Shown in pieces: positions 3,428 through 6,559 of a DNA stretch of 6,559 bases. The DNA comes from Promethearchaeota archaeon (lineage in GTDB: Archaea; Asgardarchaeota; Lokiarchaeia; Sigyniarchaeales; SOKP01): assembly GCA_016840695.1 (NCBI GenBank), contig JAEORV010000093.1, positions 1 to 6,559 on the forward strand, written 5' to 3'. Made by a program: the position numbers and the translations under genes. The first letter of the stretch is position 1; every line of letters starts with the position of its first letter. Under the pieces are notes generated by a model. That model did no database searches, was not told where the DNA came from, and saw nothing but the letters and a program-made list of their open reading frames with translations.

Positions 3428-5968
3428 TTACCTCTGCGCTGCTTTCCATATTATTATTCCTCCTGCTACAATAAACCAGATTACTATAGATCCTACTCCG
3501 ACAAAAGACCCCAGAGAGATTATTCCAAGAAGCCCAACGAAAATAACTCCTAAGATTGCAAAGATAACTACCGCCACTCCTCCTGAAGAAACTGCCATAA
3601 AAACTAGCATTAGGTAAGCAAATGCACCCATTAATATTCCTGTCTCTCCTAGAAAATCACTCGCTTTAGTTCCTAGGGGATATTGTCGATAAGTTACAAA
3701 TTCATTGTCCATATATAACTCTGCCAAAATTGAAGAATTGAGATAGCTGATTGGAATCGTGCAACTCAGAACTCCGGAACTTGAAACCAAACTATCAGAA
3801 CAAATCGTCACATTATTCCAATTGTCAAACTTAGTAACATTCAAAACCATCGAGGCTGTCGAACTATCCAAAACAGAAAAGATGACATAGACTTCTTTTG
3901 AGGTCTCATTAAAATCTATTGTATAATCTAAATTGTCAAAGTCTTCGAAGTCCCCGATAGACAACATACTCTCAAACTGATTAAGATTAACTTGGCAAGG
4001 ATCTTCCGAACAAATCGCCAAACGATCTTCTACAGTATACAAAGTCTCCCCATCCTTCTTTACAATAAAGCCATAGGTCACATCTTCAGTAACCAGATGT
4101 AAAACCGTTTGCCCTTGTGCATCTGTTAAACCATCCTCTACAACTTCATATTCTCCATTCCCAGTATATTTTCTCAAAACTTCTATAATAGCGTTTTCAA
4201 CTGGCAAGAAATAATTATCTTTGAAAGTTATCTTGAAACTCTGACTATCAATAGTTTTTAGATCATAGAGCTTAATGTTTTTTGGGATAGTTGTGGAATC
4301 TAATTCGTAATCCTGGATATAATTAAATTCATGAACATAATCAGTCGCAGAGTATTCCGCAGAAACGCTCATCACATAATCGGAATTCAAAAGCTCATTA
4401 TCCATACAAACTAGAGCTTGATGAACATCCGTTCCATAATCATTAGAGAATTCTATAATTGGATCCGGAAGAGAAGGCGAATAAATATCAACATCTAAAC
4501 CGATACTTCCATTAAGCGAAGTTCTTAACTCTTCATCCCACAAGGTATAATTTAAAATCACTGTAGAATAAACCGAGCAATCATCAATGTTAATATTAGA
4601 GATCGTTTGGTTTGTCTGATCTGTGGTTATTTCCGTAGCATCATTAAGAGTTATATACCAATAGAAAGTCTTGTTTACATCTGAAGATACTGGAAGAATT
4701 GAAAGGGTTTTATAAATATAATAATCTTGACCACTTCTCTGTAATGTTGCAGGATAAGTTACGCCATCATAAACTAAATTAGCGACTGAGATTTGCAGAC
4801 CATCTATTATCGAAATGTTCAACGAATAAGACTCTACGCTTCCCTCTGTGGTTTCACTTTCGTAATTGTTGGAGGTTATTTCATATTTCTCGATAGAAAA
4901 ACTCCTCGTCTCAGAATCTACACAAACCGAATTATCCCCACAAACTTTCACAGACCAGTTATAATCTCCTAATGTTGAAATAGATTTTGTGAAAGTTTGT
5001 GTGTCTTCCGATCCTGATAAAGACTTTGTTTCGTTTAAAATTCCATTAAGATAAAGAGAAGCATTAATCAAACTTCCTGATGGGATAGAAGAAGAAAAAT
5101 TAAAAGTAATACTCGTTGGAAGGATTGATAATTCATCCTCTGGTGAGTTTAGCACTACAACCGGCTTAGATTCAAACTCGGGAAAACTTTCATCTAAAAG
5201 AAAGTCTGTAACGTCTAATATTTCAGAATGGACTGTAGTCCCCGGGTGAGATCCCCCATTAGAGTAAGCATTTGATATTTCCCCCTTAGAGAGAATTACT
5301 ACTCTCATATCATCTCTCATTCTAGGTTGAGAATAAGTTCCAGTCCATTGCCAACCATGATATAATTTTGATGTAGATGGATTATTAACCTCATCACCCG
5401 TCTTATCTAATCCAGTTTCATCTGAAATTCCATTATCTCCCGCATAGTTTTTAGCAGCCCCTGAAATTTCCCAATACTTTTTATAACAATCGCCCCCATT
5501 ACAGTCATTATTGCTTATTCCTTCTAAATAAGACCAACTTGAAACATCGTTATTATTTGTTGTGTTGCCAAATGTTAGATCTAAACTTCTAAATGCAGAT
5601 GCTGATGATCCTGTAGCTACAGCTGTAAAAGTAACATCGCTATCCCACATAAATAAATGACCTCCCTTTCCCAAGTCTCTCGTATCATTCGTAATCACAT
5701 GAGTTGGATTAGTGATGTAGGTCGAAGTTGCCCTCGGATTAGTGCCATCAGTTCCATAAAACAACCACTTCATAACCAAGGCTCTATCAATCTCATAATT
5801 TCCATTGGTTGCATTAATCTTAAAAATTCCTGATTCGACCTCAGATACAGTTACTTCTCCCGTAGCTCCCGTCACACTATCCGCATAAATCTCTATGGAA
5901 TATTCTGCACTAGCAAAACTAATCAACAAAACTCCAAAAAGAAGAAAAAGAAATTTAGATTTTACCAT
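3428..5968 (-). CDS. Large secreted, membrane-anchored surface protein; candidate spike or adhesin
   Basis: The 846-residue protein begins with a clear signal peptide (1-21, cut after FASA). The ectodomain (22 to about 770) seems to hold an N-terminal region rich in Trp, Asn and Gly (to about 265), an Ig-like domain (about 268-360, from VVLNSP to SFSI), further beta-rich modules (about 365-550), a prealbumin/carboxypeptidase-regulatory-like module (about 575-640, with PVENAIIEV and TDAQGQT) and a last beta domain (about 680-760). Likely disulphides pair C156/C161, C343/C349, C653/C658 and C723/C736. At least 15 N-x-S/T sequons are present. Three hydrophobic spans (about 776-792, 796-820, 823-842) anchor the C-terminus. 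The start overlaps the upstream stop and has GGAGG six bases before it. Role: surface contact or receptor binding, inferred. Three anchoring spans rather than one is unusual for a simple spike. Confidence 0.82.
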   Translation of the reverse strand: MVKSKFLFLLFGVLLISFASAEYSIEIYADSVTGATGEVTVSEVESGIFKINATNGNYEIDRALVMKWLFYGTDGTNPRATSTYITNPTHVITNDTRDLGKGGHLFMWDSDVTFTAVATGSSASAFRSLDLTFGNTTNNNDVSSWSYLEGISNNDCNGGDCYKKYWEISGAAKNYAGDNGISDETGLDKTGDEVNNPSTSKLYHGWQWTGTYSQPRMRDDMRVVILSKGEISNAYSNGGSHPGTTVHSEILDVTDFLLDESFPEFESKPVVVLNSPEDELSILPTSITFNFSSSIPSGSLINASLYLNGILNETKSLSGSEDTQTFTKSISTLGDYNWSVKVCGDNSVCVDSETRSFSIEKYEITSNNYESETTEGSVESYSLNISIIDGLQISVANLVYDGVTYPATLQRSGQDYYIYKTLSILPVSSDVNKTFYWYITLNDATEITTDQTNQTISNINIDDCSVYSTVILNYTLWDEELRTSLNGSIGLDVDIYSPSLPDPIIEFSNDYGTDVHQALVCMDNELLNSDYVMSVSAEYSATDYVHEFNYIQDYELDSTTIPKNIKLYDLKTIDSQSFKITFKDNYFLPVENAIIEVLRKYTGNGEYEVVEDGLTDAQGQTVLHLVTEDVTYGFIVKKDGETLYTVEDRLAICSEDPCQVNLNQFESMLSIGDFEDFDNLDYTIDFNETSKEVYVIFSVLDSSTASMVLNVTKFDNWNNVTICSDSLVSSSGVLSCTIPISYLNSSILAELYMDNEFVTYRQYPLGTKASDFLGETGILMGAFAYLMLVFMAVSSGGVAVVIFAILGVIFVGLLGIISLGSFVGVGSIVIWFIVAGGIIIWKAAQR

Positions 5969-6510
5969 GCGTTGCCTCCGCTAATCTTTTCTTTAATTAA
6001 ATGTGAAAACATTGGAATCGCCCCGAAAAGCCCAACCACAGTTATCCAAATTTGGAGATTCAAAAATATCCAAGATAATCCGGAGAACTGAGCAAAGTAA
6101 GAATTCAGCGCAGGAGTATTATAAATTCCTTCGTAAGCTTCTGAGATAAAAACAGAGAAGATTACTGCAATTGCGCAAAAAATAAAATACGGAACAATAT
6201 ACCATCCATGAACTCGGACTAGAGCATTTCCCAACAGAATCGCAATAGCCATCGCAATCATAACTCCCACTGATATCCATTTCAGATTTTCATAAGCCGT
6301 CGGTAATTTTCCAAAAGTATTCGCTATAATCTCCGTTCCATTAACACCATTAGAAGAAAATGACTCTGCATGTGTTGTAAACCATTCCGCAGTAACCGAA
6401 CCATAATAAAATATCAATATTAAGACTATCGCCATAACTAAGCCCGAAACCATATAAACAATTAAGTCCGTAGCTGAATTCCCTCGCTTATTAATCGGTC
6501 TCAATCGCAT
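5962..6510 (-). CDS. Four-span membrane protein with pilin-type signal, 182 aa
   Basis: The N-terminus MRLRPINKRG contains K8-R9-G10, the archaeal class III signal motif, followed by NSATD, which places D15 at mature position 5 as in type IV pilins. Spans are predicted at about 15-37, 76-96, 102-124 and 147-168. A polar loop of about 38 residues, with one N-x-T sequon (NGT, 57-59), follows the first span. The C-terminal tail is short and basic, then Gly-rich. Four spans rule out a classical pilin, so the motif may mark processing or only topology. It overlaps the start of the 846-residue gene by seven bases and probably pairs with it functionally. The ATG at 6510 has GGGGGAT just upstream and overlaps the end of another frame. 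Family not recognised. Confidence 0.75.
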   Translation of the reverse strand: MRLRPINKRGNSATDLIVYMVSGLVMAIVLILIFYYGSVTAEWFTTHAESFSSNGVNGTEIIANTFGKLPTAYENLKWISVGVMIAMAIAILLGNALVRVHGWYIVPYFIFCAIAVIFSVFISEAYEGIYNTPALNSYFAQFSGLSWIFLNLQIWITVVGLFGAIPMFSHLIKEKISGGNAW

Positions 6511-6559
6511 ACATCCCCCAGCTCAGCATTTATAATATCCTTCTTAATTTCATTCCATG
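6501..6559 (-). CDS. Partial CDS at right edge, last 18 residues of an upstream operon gene
   Basis: A frame open from the right edge encodes WNEIKKDIINAELGDVCD and stops with TGA at 6503-6501, overlapping the start of the 182-residue gene by 10 bases. The amphipathic Lys/Glu/Ile composition and the overlap, matching the rest of the operon, suggest the 3' end of a soluble or cytoplasmic-tail protein. Only 59 bases are visible, so it could be chance. Confidence 0.5.
   Translation of the reverse strand, partial: WNEIKKDIINAELGDVCD

Noticed and set aside
2221..6510. Type IV secretion or conjugation cluster (VirB2/VirB3/VirB6-like small membrane proteins)
   Set aside because: No VirB4, VirD4 or relaxase is present, and the small proteins show no specific resemblance beyond size and spans. 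Kept only as a general alternative.
1..6559. CRISPR array or long terminal repeats
   Set aside because: I saw no regularly spaced direct repeats and no long repeat shared by the two ends; short repeats such as GTAACC at 851 and 881 are isolated.

Overview
The window looks like part of an archaeal mobile element, most likely an integrated virus or plasmid of a small-genome (DPANN-type) archaeon. The evidence is AT-rich DNA, a TATA-type promoter with start codons too close to it for a normal leader, oligo-U terminators without stable hairpins, Lys-Arg-Gly class III (pilin-type) signal sequences, and a sequon-rich secreted protein typical in style of DPANN archaea. The host assignment is inference from protein and promoter style; no rRNA, tRNA or taxonomic marker is present.

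Layout. Positions 1-1132 hold a leftward operon of very small proteins: 67, 98 (or 94), 51, 45 and 72 residues, plus a Cys/His-rich protein cut by the left edge. From the 98-residue gene onward each gene overlaps the next by 4 to 14 bases. Three of these genes (51 aa, 45 aa and the edge fragment) are easy to miss because of their size. Positions 1133-1199 are a divergent promoter built on a perfect 18-bp palindrome that contains the TATA box and lies almost exactly midway between the two start codons. Positions 1200-2179 are a rightward two-gene unit: a short tyrosine recombinase with only the catalytic domain, and a PD-(D/E)XK-type nuclease whose start overlaps its stop by one base. A convergent terminator at about 2190-2215 separates this from a leftward membrane-protein operon (2221-6559).

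The membrane operon is read from the right edge: the end of an unknown gene, a 182-residue four-span protein, an 846-residue secreted and membrane-anchored protein, a 138-residue three-span protein, a 111-residue three-span protein, and after a 106-base leader a 113-residue two-span protein with the best ribosome binding site in the window. The 182- and 113-residue proteins carry the same signal pattern, KRG followed by four residues and Asp. One large glycosylatable ectodomain protein encoded with several small multi-span proteins fits the structural module of an enveloped archaeal virus (spindle-shaped or pleomorphic type), with the 846-residue protein as spike or adhesin. A cellular surface appendage or secretion complex is the main alternative.

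Working model (inference): the palindrome sets the choice between recombinase/nuclease expression and the small-protein operon, and the membrane operon builds the particle or surface structure. No packaging ATPase, polymerase, replication initiator or recognised capsid protein lies in the window, so the virus assignment is open.
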